NCBI GenBank assembly: GCA_963715285.1
Contig: CAVQRU010000006.1
Coordinates: 53,257 to 117,256, forward strand
DNA from: Sva-07 sp963715285
GTDB taxonomy: Bacteria; Actinomycetota; Acidimicrobiia; Acidimicrobiales; Ilumatobacteraceae
Length of the DNA: 64,000 nt
Direction: 5' to 3'
Positions within the stretch are counted from its first letter, which is position 1, and the number at the start of each line of letters is the position of its first letter. The notes beneath the pieces were generated by a model. The model saw nothing but the letters and a program-made list of their open reading frames with translations. It was not told the DNA's origin and made no database searches. This document shows positions 16,048 through 24,531 of this stretch, in pieces. The translations under genes and the position numbers were made by a program.

Positions 16048-18828
16048 ATGACGCTCGAAGCTGACCGGATCGCAGACGGCACCATCGGCCTCGGTCGCCT
16101 GTTCACGTCGGCGGGCGTCGACCCGTACGACGAGGTCGTGTGGGAGCGCCGCGACGCTCGGCTCACCAACTGGCTCGACGGGTCGGTGGCCTTCGAGCAG
16201 CTCGGCGTCGAGTTCCCGGTGACGTGGTCGCAGAACGCCACCAACATCGTGGCCCAGAAGTACTTCCGCGGAGCGTTGGGGTCGCCGGAGCGGGAGTGGT
16301 CGCTCAAGCAGGTCGTCGACCGCATCGTCGACACGATCGCGGACTGGGGCGTGGCCGACGGCTACTTCGAGAGTGCTGAAGCCGACGGGTTCCGTGCCGA
16401 GCTGAAGTACATCCTGGTCACCCAGCGAGCGGCCTTCAACAGCCCGGTGTGGTTCAACATCGGTGTGGCCGGCGTTCCCCAGCAGGCGAGCGCCTGCTTC
16501 ATCCTCGCGGTCGACGACGAGATGAGTTCGATCCTCAACTGGTACCGAGAGGAGGGAATCATCTTCAAGGGCGGCTCCGGTGCGGGGGTCAACCTGTCGC
16601 GGATCCGCTCGTCCCTCGAGCCGCTCGAGGGTGGCGGGACGGCATCGGGCCCGGTGAGCTTCATGCGCGGCGCCGACGCATCGGCGGGCACGATCAAGTC
16701 CGGCGGCAAGACCCGGCGCGCCGCCAAGATGGTGATCCTCGATGCCGACCATCCCGACGTCGAGCAGTTCGTGTGGGCCAAGGCCAAGGAGGAGCGCAAG
16801 GCCAGGGCGCTGAGCGACGCCGGCTTCGACATGGGCCTCGACGGTGCCGACTCGTTCTCGGTGCAGTACCAGAACGCCAACAACTCGGTGCGGGTCACCG
16901 ACGAGTTCATGCAGGCCGTCGTCGATGACGCCGATTGGGACCTCACCGCGGTGACCACGGGTGAGGTGCTGCGCACGGTGAAGGCCCGCACCCTGTGGCG
17001 CGAGATCGCCGAAGCGGCATGGGAGTGCGCCGACCCGGGCCTCCAGTTCGACACCACGATCAATCGCTGGCACACCGCTCCGAACCACGGTCGGATCACC
17101 GCCAGCAATCCATGCAGCGAGTATTTTCACGTCGACAACAGCGCGTGCAATCTCGCGTCGATCAACCTGCTCAAGTACCTGCAGGACGACGGCGGTTTCG
17201 ACGTCGGAGCCTTCGTGCACACGGTGCAGACGCTGATCACCGCACAGGAGATCCTGGTGGGGCGCGCCGATTACCCGACCGAGAAGATCGGCGACACGAC
17301 ACGGGCATTGCGCCAGCTCGGTCTCGGTTACGCCAACCTCGGAGCGCTGCTGATGGCGCTGGGGTTGCCCTACGACTCCGACGAGGGGCGGGCGTGGGCG
17401 GGTGCGATCACCTCGCTGATGGCTGGTTCGGCGTACGCCACGAGTGCACGCACGGCCGCTCGCGTCGGACCGTTCGACGGGTTCGCACTGGAGTCGGAGG
17501 CGATGCTCGGCGTGCTCGAGATGCATCGCGACGCGGCCGAGGCGCTCGCCGACGCCGGCGTGGTTCCCGACGACCTGCTCGAGGCCGGGCGCGAGGCGTG
17601 GGACGCCGCGCTGCGTGACGGTGCCGTCCACGGCGTGCGCAACAGCCAGGCCGTGGTGATCGCGCCCACGGGCACGATCGGTCTGGCGATGGACTGCGAC
17701 ACCACCGGCATCGAACCGGATCTCGCACTGGTGAAGACCAAGAAGCTCGTCGGTGGTGGGACGATGTCGATCGTCAACCAGACGATCCCACGGGCGCTGC
17801 GCCGTCTCGGCTACTCGCCGGCAGAAGTCGACGACATCGTCGCGTACATCGACGAGCACATGTCGGTGATCGGAGCCCCGCACCTCGCCGCCGAACACCT
17901 GCCCGTGTTCGCCTGCTCGATGGGCGACAACACGATCCACTACGAGGGCCACGTCCGGATGATGGGCGCCGTCCAGCCGTTCGTGAGCGGCGGGATCAGC
18001 AAGACGGTGAACATGCCCGAGGACGTCACCGTCGAGGACGTCGAGGGGTTGCACATGCTGGCATGGGAACTCGGGTTGAAGTCGGTGGCGATCTACCGCG
18101 ACAACTGCAAGCTCGGCCAGCCGTTGTCGACGTCGAAGGTGTCCACTGCCGCGATCGGCTCACCCGAGGTGGAGGTCGTCGAGCGCGTGGTCCATCACCC
18201 CGTGCGCCAGAAGATGCCGCGGACGCGCCGCGGCCGGACGTTCGAGTTCCGGGTCGCCGACTGCAAAGGGTTCGCGACCATCGGCGAGTACGACGACGGC
18301 CAGCCGGGCGAGATCTTCCTCACGGTGTCGAAGCAAGGATCGACGATGGCCGGGGTGATGGATGCCTTCGCCAAGTCGGTCAGCTACGGCCTGCAGTACG
18401 GCGTGCCGCTGCGGGCGTTCGTCGAGGCGTTCACCAACATGCGTTTCGAACCCGCCGGGATGACCGACGATCCCGACATCCGCTTCGCCTCGTCGATCAT
18501 GGACTACCTGTTCCGCCGCCTCGCGATCGAGTACATGTCGTACGACGAACGTGCGGAACTCGGCATCTTCTCGGTCGACGAGCGCCTCCAGCCCACGCTG
18601 CCCGGGGTCGAGGAGCAGGTGACGCCGACCAGCCAGGGGTCCGACCTCGCGCCCGACCCGAAGTCGATGACGCTGTTCGACGACCAGCCGGAGCCCGCCC
18701 CTGCATCCGTGGGCGACCTGCGACCGGTCAGCGATGCCCCGATGTGCATGACCTGCGGGATCTCGATGATCCGCGCCGGCAGCTGCTACGTCTGCACGAG
18801 CTGCGGCAGCACCAGCGGCTGCTCCTGA
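16048..18828 (+). CDS. nrdJ: Adenosylcobalamin-dependent ribonucleoside-diphosphate reductase (class II)
   Basis: Makes deoxyribonucleotides using a B12-derived radical. The 926-residue protein shows SPVWFNIGV, FKGGSGAGVNLSRIRS, the active-site Cys in SNPCSEYFHVD, QAVVIAPTGTIGLAMDCDTTG and CSMGDNTIHYEGH. The C-terminus has two Cys pairs (CMTCG and CYVCTSCG), a probable zinc ribbon and redox tail. RBS GGAGG lies 8 nt before ATG 16048. A DnaA-box cluster lies upstream and nrdR is nearby, so regulation by both is plausible. Length is normal for long NrdJ forms. Confidence 0.97.
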   Translation: MTLEADRIADGTIGLGRLFTSAGVDPYDEVVWERRDARLTNWLDGSVAFEQLGVEFPVTWSQNATNIVAQKYFRGALGSPEREWSLKQVVDRIVDTIADWGVADGYFESAEADGFRAELKYILVTQRAAFNSPVWFNIGVAGVPQQASACFILAVDDEMSSILNWYREEGIIFKGGSGAGVNLSRIRSSLEPLEGGGTASGPVSFMRGADASAGTIKSGGKTRRAAKMVILDADHPDVEQFVWAKAKEERKARALSDAGFDMGLDGADSFSVQYQNANNSVRVTDEFMQAVVDDADWDLTAVTTGEVLRTVKARTLWREIAEAAWECADPGLQFDTTINRWHTAPNHGRITASNPCSEYFHVDNSACNLASINLLKYLQDDGGFDVGAFVHTVQTLITAQEILVGRADYPTEKIGDTTRALRQLGLGYANLGALLMALGLPYDSDEGRAWAGAITSLMAGSAYATSARTAARVGPFDGFALESEAMLGVLEMHRDAAEALADAGVVPDDLLEAGREAWDAALRDGAVHGVRNSQAVVIAPTGTIGLAMDCDTTGIEPDLALVKTKKLVGGGTMSIVNQTIPRALRRLGYSPAEVDDIVAYIDEHMSVIGAPHLAAEHLPVFACSMGDNTIHYEGHVRMMGAVQPFVSGGISKTVNMPEDVTVEDVEGLHMLAWELGLKSVAIYRDNCKLGQPLSTSKVSTAAIGSPEVEVVERVVHHPVRQKMPRTRRGRTFEFRVADCKGFATIGEYDDGQPGEIFLTVSKQGSTMAGVMDAFAKSVSYGLQYGVPLRAFVEAFTNMRFEPAGMTDDPDIRFASSIMDYLFRRLAIEYMSYDERAELGIFSVDERLQPTLPGVEEQVTPTSQGSDLAPDPKSMTLFDDQPEPAPASVGDLRPVSDAPMCMTCGISMIRAGSCYVCTSCGSTSGCS

Positions 18829-18885
18829 TCACGCTTCCCGGCGGCCGCCAGCTCACACGAGTCGATGGCGCGCGAGGTCGATGGG

Positions 18886-18891
18886 TACCGT
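18886..18891 (+). promoter_or_regulatory. -10 element of leaderless enoyl-CoA hydratase gene
   Basis: TACCGT, 6 nt, then ATG 18898. This supports 18898 over the in-frame ATG 18865. Confidence 0.5.
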
Positions 18892-18897
18892 CAGACG

Positions 18898-19683
18898 ATG
18901 GGTGACGACCTGATCCGTTATCACGTCGAGGGCAAGGTCGGTGTCATCACGATCGACCGCCCCCAGAAGCGCAACGCGATGACCTACGCGATGCTCGGCG
19001 AGTTCATCGAGACCGTCGGGCGTGCCGACGAGGACCCCGACACGACCGTGCTGGTGATCACCGGGGTGCCCGGGGCGTTCTGTGCCGGCACCGACCTCGC
19101 CGACCTCGCAACGGTGCCCGGCGAGGTCCGCGGGCTACGGGGGGACGCCGAGGAGCGGCACAAGTGGTGGCCGATCGCCCAGGCCCGCAAGCCGACGATC
19201 GGGGCGATCGACGGCCCGGCGGTCGGGATGGGGGCGGAGTTCTCGTCGCAGTGCGACCTCCGGCTGGCGAGCACGCAGGCGCGTTTCGCCTGGAACTTCG
19301 TGCATCGAGGTCTCGTGCCGGACACCGGTGCCGGCACCTGGCTGCTGCCTCGGATCGTCGGAGTGCAACAGGCGCTCCGCCTGCTCTACACCGGCGAGAT
19401 GATCGACGCCGCGGAAGCACTCCGCCTGGGATACGTCCTCGACGTCGTCGACAGCGACGACGTACTGCCTCGCTCGATGGAACTGGCGAACGCGGTCGCC
19501 GCCGGCTCGCCGCACAGCCTCGGGCTCGTCAAGTCGCTCGTCCACGAGGGACTCACGGCCCCGGTCGGCGACCACATGGCCCGCCACACGGCGGCCCTGG
19601 CCGCCTGCTTCAAGAGCGACGACCACCGTGAAGGTGTTGCAGCGTTCCTCGAGCGCCGCCCGGCCCAGTTCACCGGGACCTGA
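18898..19683 (+). CDS. Enoyl-CoA hydratase/isomerase family protein
   Basis: 261-residue crotonase-fold protein. ITIDRPQKRNAMTYAML opens the fold. The first oxyanion-hole strand is PGAFCAGTDLADL and the second is GPAVGMGAEFSSQCDLRLAS, followed by FVHRGLVPDTGAGTWLLPRI with an acidic residue at the place of a catalytic Glu, and the C-terminal AFLERRPAQF. It may hydrate enoyl-CoA in fatty-acid oxidation, but specificity cannot be read. Start 18898 is chosen from the leaderless promoter; 18865 would add 11 residues. Confidence 0.92.
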   Translation: MGDDLIRYHVEGKVGVITIDRPQKRNAMTYAMLGEFIETVGRADEDPDTTVLVITGVPGAFCAGTDLADLATVPGEVRGLRGDAEERHKWWPIAQARKPTIGAIDGPAVGMGAEFSSQCDLRLASTQARFAWNFVHRGLVPDTGAGTWLLPRIVGVQQALRLLYTGEMIDAAEALRLGYVLDVVDSDDVLPRSMELANAVAAGSPHSLGLVKSLVHEGLTAPVGDHMARHTAALAACFKSDDHREGVAAFLERRPAQFTGT

Positions 19684-19700
19684 TTCGTCGGCGGTGAGGG

Positions 19701-19970
19701 TCACGGGTGCCACTCGCCCGGGCAGCTGCCGGCGGAGGTGTGTGTCAGCAGGCGAGGATGGTCGACGTACCGTCGGGCTGACGCGAAGTCGGCGAAGTCC
19801 ATCACCACCACGAAATCGAAGTTGCCGTCGAAGTGTCCGGCGTCGTCCCCCAAGGTCATCGCGACCAGCTCGGGGATCTCCCGCAATCGTTCGAGCGCAT
19901 CGCGCAGGCCCCGCTTCGACTCGGGCCACGTCCCTTCGACCCATCGGAACGCAACCACCTGGTGGAACAT
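19701..19970 (-). CDS. Dabb (stress-responsive alpha/beta barrel) domain protein
   Basis: 89 residues starting MFHQVVAFRWVEGTWPES, with the typical Dabb pattern: a His-containing first strand, a helix (GLRDALERLREIPEL), FDFVVVMDFADFASARRYVDHP and a terminal HT. Such small dimeric ferredoxin-like barrels occur in plant stress proteins and bacterial polyketide cyclases; no specific function can be assigned. A much longer in-frame reading upstream is low-complexity and rejected. It is convergent with the enoyl-CoA hydratase gene. Confidence 0.8.
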   Translation of the reverse strand: MFHQVVAFRWVEGTWPESKRGLRDALERLREIPELVAMTLGDDAGHFDGNFDFVVVMDFADFASARRYVDHPRLLTHTSAGSCPGEWHP

Positions 19971-20037
19971 CGGCGCACGTTGCCGAACACCCGGACGTCC
20001 GTTGAACCCAGTCTCCGTCACTGGTCTGCCCGATACG

Positions 20038-20358
20038 TCAGGACCGTTCCGGAGGCGGATGTGGCCGCGCCGCCAACCGGCGCAGGCTCCACACCGCCGC
20101 CATCGCCAAGCCTGCCGCCCAGAGCAGATCCCAGCCGGTGACCTCGCCGTCGATCGTTCTCCGGACGACGACGAACACCACGCCTGCCGACAGAGAGACG
20201 GCGATTCCCAAGCAGATCGACGTGAAGCCGAACCGTCTCCCACCGAGTCTGCTCGCCGCCGCAGCGACGATGAGCCCGACGAGCAGGACGCCCGCGAGCA
20301 CGCCGATGATCGCAAGGAGCACGGCCCCGATCCCGAGTTCGTCAACGTCTATGACCAT
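20038..20358 (-). CDS. Small membrane protein, unknown function
   Basis: 106 residues starting MVIDVDELGIG with three predicted helices: AVLLAIIGVLAGVLLVGLIV, FTSICLGIAVSLSAGVVFVV and DLLWAAGLAMAAVWSLRRL, and a basic Pro-rich end. No family recognised. The reading frame continues upstream but becomes low-complexity there. It is divergent from the methyltransferase gene. Confidence 0.65.
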   Translation of the reverse strand: MVIDVDELGIGAVLLAIIGVLAGVLLVGLIVAAAASRLGGRRFGFTSICLGIAVSLSAGVVFVVVRRTIDGEVTGWDLLWAAGLAMAAVWSLRRLAARPHPPPERS

Positions 20359-20469
20359 TCGGACCTTCGGCGCCCTGAGGGTCGATCGCTCTCCACCGCA
20401 CCATGGTTTCACGTTGCTGCGACACGGCCGTCGACGGCTGGCGCGTCGGGCGGGCCTGCGGCCGGCGAC

Positions 20470-20475
20470 TAGCGT
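20470..20475 (+). promoter_or_regulatory. -10 element of leaderless methyltransferase gene
   Basis: TAGCGT, 7 nt, then GTG 20483. Confidence 0.5.
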
Positions 20476-20482
20476 CGCAGTC

Positions 20483-21361
20483 GTGTCGCTACCGCCTGCC
20501 GCCGATTCGGACGGGACGGCCGAAGGCGGGACCACGATCACCGAGGCGGCGACCCGATGGGCCGACGGGCTCGGGCGGTGGGCGATCCCCGACGAGATCC
20601 TCGCCCAGGCACCGGTGTCGCCGTGGCAGCACGACACGGCGATGTTCGTGGTCGACGACACCCTCGATCGGAACGACCGAGCCACCGAGATCGCCCGCGC
20701 GGTGCTTCCTCCCGACGGTGCGTCGGTGCTCGACGTGGGATGCGGCGGCGGGCGCGCGGCGATGTCGCTCGTGCCTCCTGCCCAGCTGGTGATCGGCGTC
20801 GACCAGAGCCCGGAGATGCTGGCCGAGTTCGTACGCGCCGCCGCGGTGGTCGGGGCACCGTCGACGACCGTCGAAGGCCGTTGGCCCGACGTCGCGGGCG
20901 TCACTCCTGTCGCCGATGTCGTCATCTGCCACCACGTGGCCTACAACGTCGCCGACATCGAGCCGTTCCTGCTCGCGCTCACCGCACACGCACGCCTCGC
21001 CGTCGTGCTCGTACTGCCGCCTCGCCACCCGCTGTCGGCCTGGAACGACGCGTGGCGTCACTTCTGGGGGGTCGAACGTCCGACCGAGCCGACCGCCGAC
21101 GACCTCGCCGACGTGCTCGCCGGGCTCGGCCTCGACGCCGAACGGTGGGACGTGCCGCGCCCCCCGCTCGCTCGAGCCACCGGCGACACCGCCTTGCGCG
21201 TCCGCTCCGCCCGCCGCCGGCTGTGCCTGACCGAGGACCGCGACGACGAGGTCGCCGCGTACCTCGAGGCGCACGAGCCCCGATGGTCCGACACCAACGT
21301 GGTGTTCCGGTGGCCCGGCTCGGCCGGCGACGACCAGGATCGCCCGGTCGAACATCCGTAG
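20483..21361 (+). CDS. Class I SAM-dependent methyltransferase
   Basis: 292-residue protein with motif I VLDVGCGGGRAAMSL, the acidic ribose-binding end of strand 2 (VIGVDQSPEML), motif II-like VADVVICHHVAYNV and later strands HARLAVVLVLPPRHP. A C-terminal extension (HFWGVERPTEPTADDL, RRLCLTEDRDDEVAAYLE) may shape substrate binding. The target is unknown. The start GTG 20483 matches a leaderless promoter; the open frame extends much further upstream without a plausible start. Confidence 0.88.
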   Translation: MSLPPAADSDGTAEGGTTITEAATRWADGLGRWAIPDEILAQAPVSPWQHDTAMFVVDDTLDRNDRATEIARAVLPPDGASVLDVGCGGGRAAMSLVPPAQLVIGVDQSPEMLAEFVRAAAVVGAPSTTVEGRWPDVAGVTPVADVVICHHVAYNVADIEPFLLALTAHARLAVVLVLPPRHPLSAWNDAWRHFWGVERPTEPTADDLADVLAGLGLDAERWDVPRPPLARATGDTALRVRSARRRLCLTEDRDDEVAAYLEAHEPRWSDTNVVFRWPGSAGDDQDRPVEHP

Positions 21362-21441
21362 CGTCGAGGGTCTCATTCATCCGGCGACCCGCCCCGGACC
21401 GTAGAACAGTGAGCCCCTGCCCCAGTCCTGGAGTTGAACCC

Positions 21442-24123
21442 ATGCGCGCGCCATCCCCCACGTCGACTCGTCGGTCGGTCATCACCACGATTGCCTTGTT
21501 CTTCACGGTGCGCTGGAAGCTGACGGTCGCCCTGTTGACGGTCGTGGTGATCGCCGGCGTGTCGGCGTTCGGGTTCGGGTTGAACCGAGAGGGTTTCCCG
21601 CCGATCAACACCCCGATTTCGATCGTCTCGGGCACGTGGTTCGTCGACGACGCCGAGGTGGTCGACGACGAGCTCGTCGGCCCGCTCGTCGACGCGTTCT
21701 CGGAGGTGGAAGGCGTCGAATCCGTCGAGTCGCAGGCGCGCCCGAGTTCGTTCGTGGTCGTCGTCGAGTTCGAATCGGACATCAGCTCCGACGTCGGGAC
21801 GACGGCACTGGTGGCACTGGACGTTGCGGTCCCTGCGGGCGCGGACGTCCTCTACAACCCTGTCAACGCCGCCAAGCTCGTCGGCCAGTACGACTCGTTG
21901 GTGTCGATCGTCGGTCCACCCGATGCAACGCCGGTCCAGCTCGAAGCCCAAGCCGCGTCGCTCACGCGATACCTGGCTTCGGACAGCTCGATCGCTGCTG
22001 CCGACGTGCGCGACCTCGTGACCGAGTCGATCGACCCGACGACCGGGGAGGACGAGATCCGTCAGACGCGCTTCACACGTGTGGCCCTGTCGAGTGCGGG
22101 CTACCAGGATGCCATCGGCATCGGCATCGTCCGGGAGGCCGACGACAGCCTCGACGTGCTCGAGTTCAGCGATCGGCTCGACGGACTCCTCGCGAGCGAT
22201 GGCTCACCGGTCGCTGAGGGCTACGAGGCATTCGTCACCGCTGACTTCGCGAAGGGCGTGCGCTCGCAACTCTCGTCGTTGACCACCAACCTGCTCACCG
22301 GTCTTGCTGCCGTGGCGATCGTCAGCCTGATCCTGATCGGGTGGCGGGTCGCGGTGCTGACCGCCGGGTTCATGGCGCTGGTGACCTTGGGGTCGCTGGG
22401 CGGCCTCTGGGGCATCGGCTACTCGCTGAACACGATCACGTTGTTCGGCCTCATCCTCACGCTCGGGCTGATCGTCGACGACGCGATCGTGATCTCGGAG
22501 TCGATCGACGCCAACAGGGAGGCGAGCGACGAACCGGTCGGCGTGATCCGCGCCGCGATCGATCGGGTCGGGTCGGCGTCGTTCGCCGGCACGCTCACCA
22601 CCGTGGTCGTGTTCTCTCCGATGCTGTTCGTCGGTGGCATCCTCGGCGAATTCATCCGGCCGATCCCGACCACGGTGATCATCACGCTGCTGTTGTCGTT
22701 CCTGTTCTCGATCGTCTTCATCCCGGCGATCGCCCGAGTGTTCCTCGTCAACGACCGCCCGGTCCGCAACCCGGTCGCCAAGGTCGAACGGCGGCTGTCG
22801 CGCGGAGCGGGACGCCTGGCCGCGTACCCGTCGGGCAACGGGCCGAAGGGATGGGCCGTCGGCTGGGGTCTGGCAGCGTTCGCGATCGCGATGGTGATGG
22901 TGGCCGGCTCGATCGCCGGCACGCTGGGGTTCTCGATCTTCCCGGCCGGCAAGGACGCGACCGGTCTCGCCGTCAACGCCGAGTTCCCTCCGGGCACCAC
23001 GCTGGAGGAGGCCGAGGTCATCGCCGACGAGATCGATGCCGTCGTGCTGTCGGTACTCGGCGAAGAACTCGACCGCTCGCAGTACCTCCGTGGCAACGAG
23101 CGGCTCATCGAGACCGTGATCGACCTGACTCCGATCGGTGGTCGCCCGACGGCCCCTGAGTTCGTCGAGCAGATCGAGGCCGGCGTCGCCGAGATCGCCG
23201 GGGTGCGCATCACCGTCGGCGCGTTGGAGAACGGCCCGCCGGTCGTCGAGTTCCCGTTCGCCGCGCAGATCGCCGTCGACGATACGACCGTCGAGGAGGG
23301 ACAGGCCCTCGCCGAGGAGATCCGGGCCGGGCTGCTGGGACTCGAGCTCGACGGCGGAGACGTCACGATCATCGACTCGATCATCTCGACCGACGGTGAG
23401 ATCGCCCGTACCGACGGGGATCGCTACCTCGAGGTGCGAGCGAAATACGACACCGACGAGGTCACCAGCAATCTCAACGCCACCGAGGACCACCTCGCCG
23501 ATCTGTACCCGCCCACCGAGTTGGCGTCGCGTGGTCTCGCGGCCGATGCGCTCAGCTTCGACTTCGGGCTCGAGTCGGACAACCAGGACGACTTCGCCGC
23601 ACTCGGTGTGGCGGGCCTGGTGGCACTGTTGTTGATGCTCGTCGTGATCACGGTGCAGTTCCGGTCGCTGGCGCAGTCGCTGCTGATCTTCCTGGCGATC
23701 CCGTTCAGCTTCCTCGGTGTGTTCACGATCCTGTCCGCCACCGACAACCCGCTGAGTTTCCTCGTCACCGTCGGGTTCATCGCCCTGATCGGCGTTGCGG
23801 TCAACAACACGATCCTCTTGATCGATGCCGCCAATCGCGCGCGACGAGGCGGCGCGACGCCCGGTGCCGCGATACAGGACGCCGTGACACGCCGATTCCG
23901 CCCCCTGGTGGCCACGACCCTGACGACGGTGGTCGGTCTGCTCCCACTCGCCCTGAGCGACCCGTTCTGGGAGTCGCTCGGCTTCACGCTCATCGGCGGT
24001 CTCGTCAGCTCGACGTTCTTCGTGCTGCTGTGCTTCCCGGCCTTCTACCTCGGTCTCGAAGCCGTGAGGACGCCGGCGCGGAACCTCGGCCGCCGTATCA
24101 CCAGACGGCCATTGGTCTCCTGA
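21442..24123 (+). CDS. RND family efflux transporter permease
   Basis: 893-residue inner-membrane protein of the AcrB/HAE type. Helix 1 is near the N-terminus (WKLTVALLTVVVIAGVSAFG). The first porter domain follows, then helices 2-6 with the proton-relay motif TLGLIVDDAIVISESIDANRE (two Asp in IVDDA). A second porter domain and helices 7-12 complete the duplicated fold. ISVNN-like GVAVNNTILLIDAANRARR and GLLPLALSDPFW are conserved. It is shorter than proteobacterial members (about 1040) because the porter loops are trimmed. No periplasmic adaptor or outer-membrane channel gene is adjacent, consistent with a Gram-positive-type envelope. Substrate unknown. Confidence 0.92.
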   Translation: MRAPSPTSTRRSVITTIALFFTVRWKLTVALLTVVVIAGVSAFGFGLNREGFPPINTPISIVSGTWFVDDAEVVDDELVGPLVDAFSEVEGVESVESQARPSSFVVVVEFESDISSDVGTTALVALDVAVPAGADVLYNPVNAAKLVGQYDSLVSIVGPPDATPVQLEAQAASLTRYLASDSSIAAADVRDLVTESIDPTTGEDEIRQTRFTRVALSSAGYQDAIGIGIVREADDSLDVLEFSDRLDGLLASDGSPVAEGYEAFVTADFAKGVRSQLSSLTTNLLTGLAAVAIVSLILIGWRVAVLTAGFMALVTLGSLGGLWGIGYSLNTITLFGLILTLGLIVDDAIVISESIDANREASDEPVGVIRAAIDRVGSASFAGTLTTVVVFSPMLFVGGILGEFIRPIPTTVIITLLLSFLFSIVFIPAIARVFLVNDRPVRNPVAKVERRLSRGAGRLAAYPSGNGPKGWAVGWGLAAFAIAMVMVAGSIAGTLGFSIFPAGKDATGLAVNAEFPPGTTLEEAEVIADEIDAVVLSVLGEELDRSQYLRGNERLIETVIDLTPIGGRPTAPEFVEQIEAGVAEIAGVRITVGALENGPPVVEFPFAAQIAVDDTTVEEGQALAEEIRAGLLGLELDGGDVTIIDSIISTDGEIARTDGDRYLEVRAKYDTDEVTSNLNATEDHLADLYPPTELASRGLAADALSFDFGLESDNQDDFAALGVAGLVALLLMLVVITVQFRSLAQSLLIFLAIPFSFLGVFTILSATDNPLSFLVTVGFIALIGVAVNNTILLIDAANRARRGGATPGAAIQDAVTRRFRPLVATTLTTVVGLLPLALSDPFWESLGFTLIGGLVSSTFFVLLCFPAFYLGLEAVRTPARNLGRRITRRPLVS

Positions 24124-24179
24124 GCATCCGATGAACGGTGAGGTCGTGCAACGGTCGGGCCGGCGGTCCTCGTCGGCGG

Positions 24180-24185
24180 TACGGT
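24180..24185 (+). promoter_or_regulatory. -10 element of leaderless small membrane protein gene
   Basis: TACGGT, 7 nt, then GTG 24193. Confidence 0.5.
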
Positions 24186-24192
24186 GAATGCC

Positions 24193-24453
24193 GTGGAGGC
24201 GTTCACCGACGACGAGCTCGCCGAGCTGGCACTGGCGGCCGACCCCGATGCTCCGATCGCGGACGACGCCGTTCCGTTCGGTGTCCCCGCGACCGGAGCG
24301 GCGTTGCTGCCGGAGTGGTACATGCCCGTGCCCGGAACCGTCCGACGCACGCGGTCGCGAGTGGTCGCGGTGTCGGCGATCATCGCCTCGCTGATCGTGG
24401 TCAACGGGGCCGGGCTCTGCGTGACGTACGGATTCCCCGAGATCGCTTGGTGA
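24193..24453 (+). CDS. Small single-helix membrane protein, unknown function
   Basis: 86 residues: an acidic Ala-rich N-terminal half (VEAFTDDELAELALAADPDA), a short segment LPEWYMPVPGTVRRTRSR, then one membrane helix (VVAVSAIIASLIVVNGAGLC). No family recognised. GTG 24193 fits the leaderless promoter; GTG 24184 would add three residues and overlap the -10 element. Confidence 0.7.
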   Translation: MEAFTDDELAELALAADPDAPIADDAVPFGVPATGAALLPEWYMPVPGTVRRTRSRVVAVSAIIASLIVVNGAGLCVTYGFPEIAW

Positions 24454-24486
24454 GCCGGCGCGGCGCAGGTCCGCGCCGGGGTGGAC

Positions 24487-24500
24487 CGAACATGTGTGCG
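24487..24500. promoter_or_regulatory. Imperfect SOS box upstream of the UvrD-like helicase
   Basis: CGAACATGTGTGCG differs by one base from CGAAC-N4-GTTCG and lies in the promoter region 45 bp before the start. LexA control is possible but unproven. Confidence 0.4.
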
Positions 24501-24518
24501 ATCGTTCACCTGGTTCGG

Positions 24519-24524
24519 TAAGGT
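24519..24524 (+). promoter_or_regulatory. -10 element of leaderless helicase gene
   Basis: TAAGGT, 7 nt, then ATG 24532. Confidence 0.5.
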
Positions 24525-24531
24525 CGAACCG

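Noticed and set aside
15787..18054. 755-residue minus-strand open frame opposite nrdJ
   Set aside because: Shadow of nrdJ; no family features.
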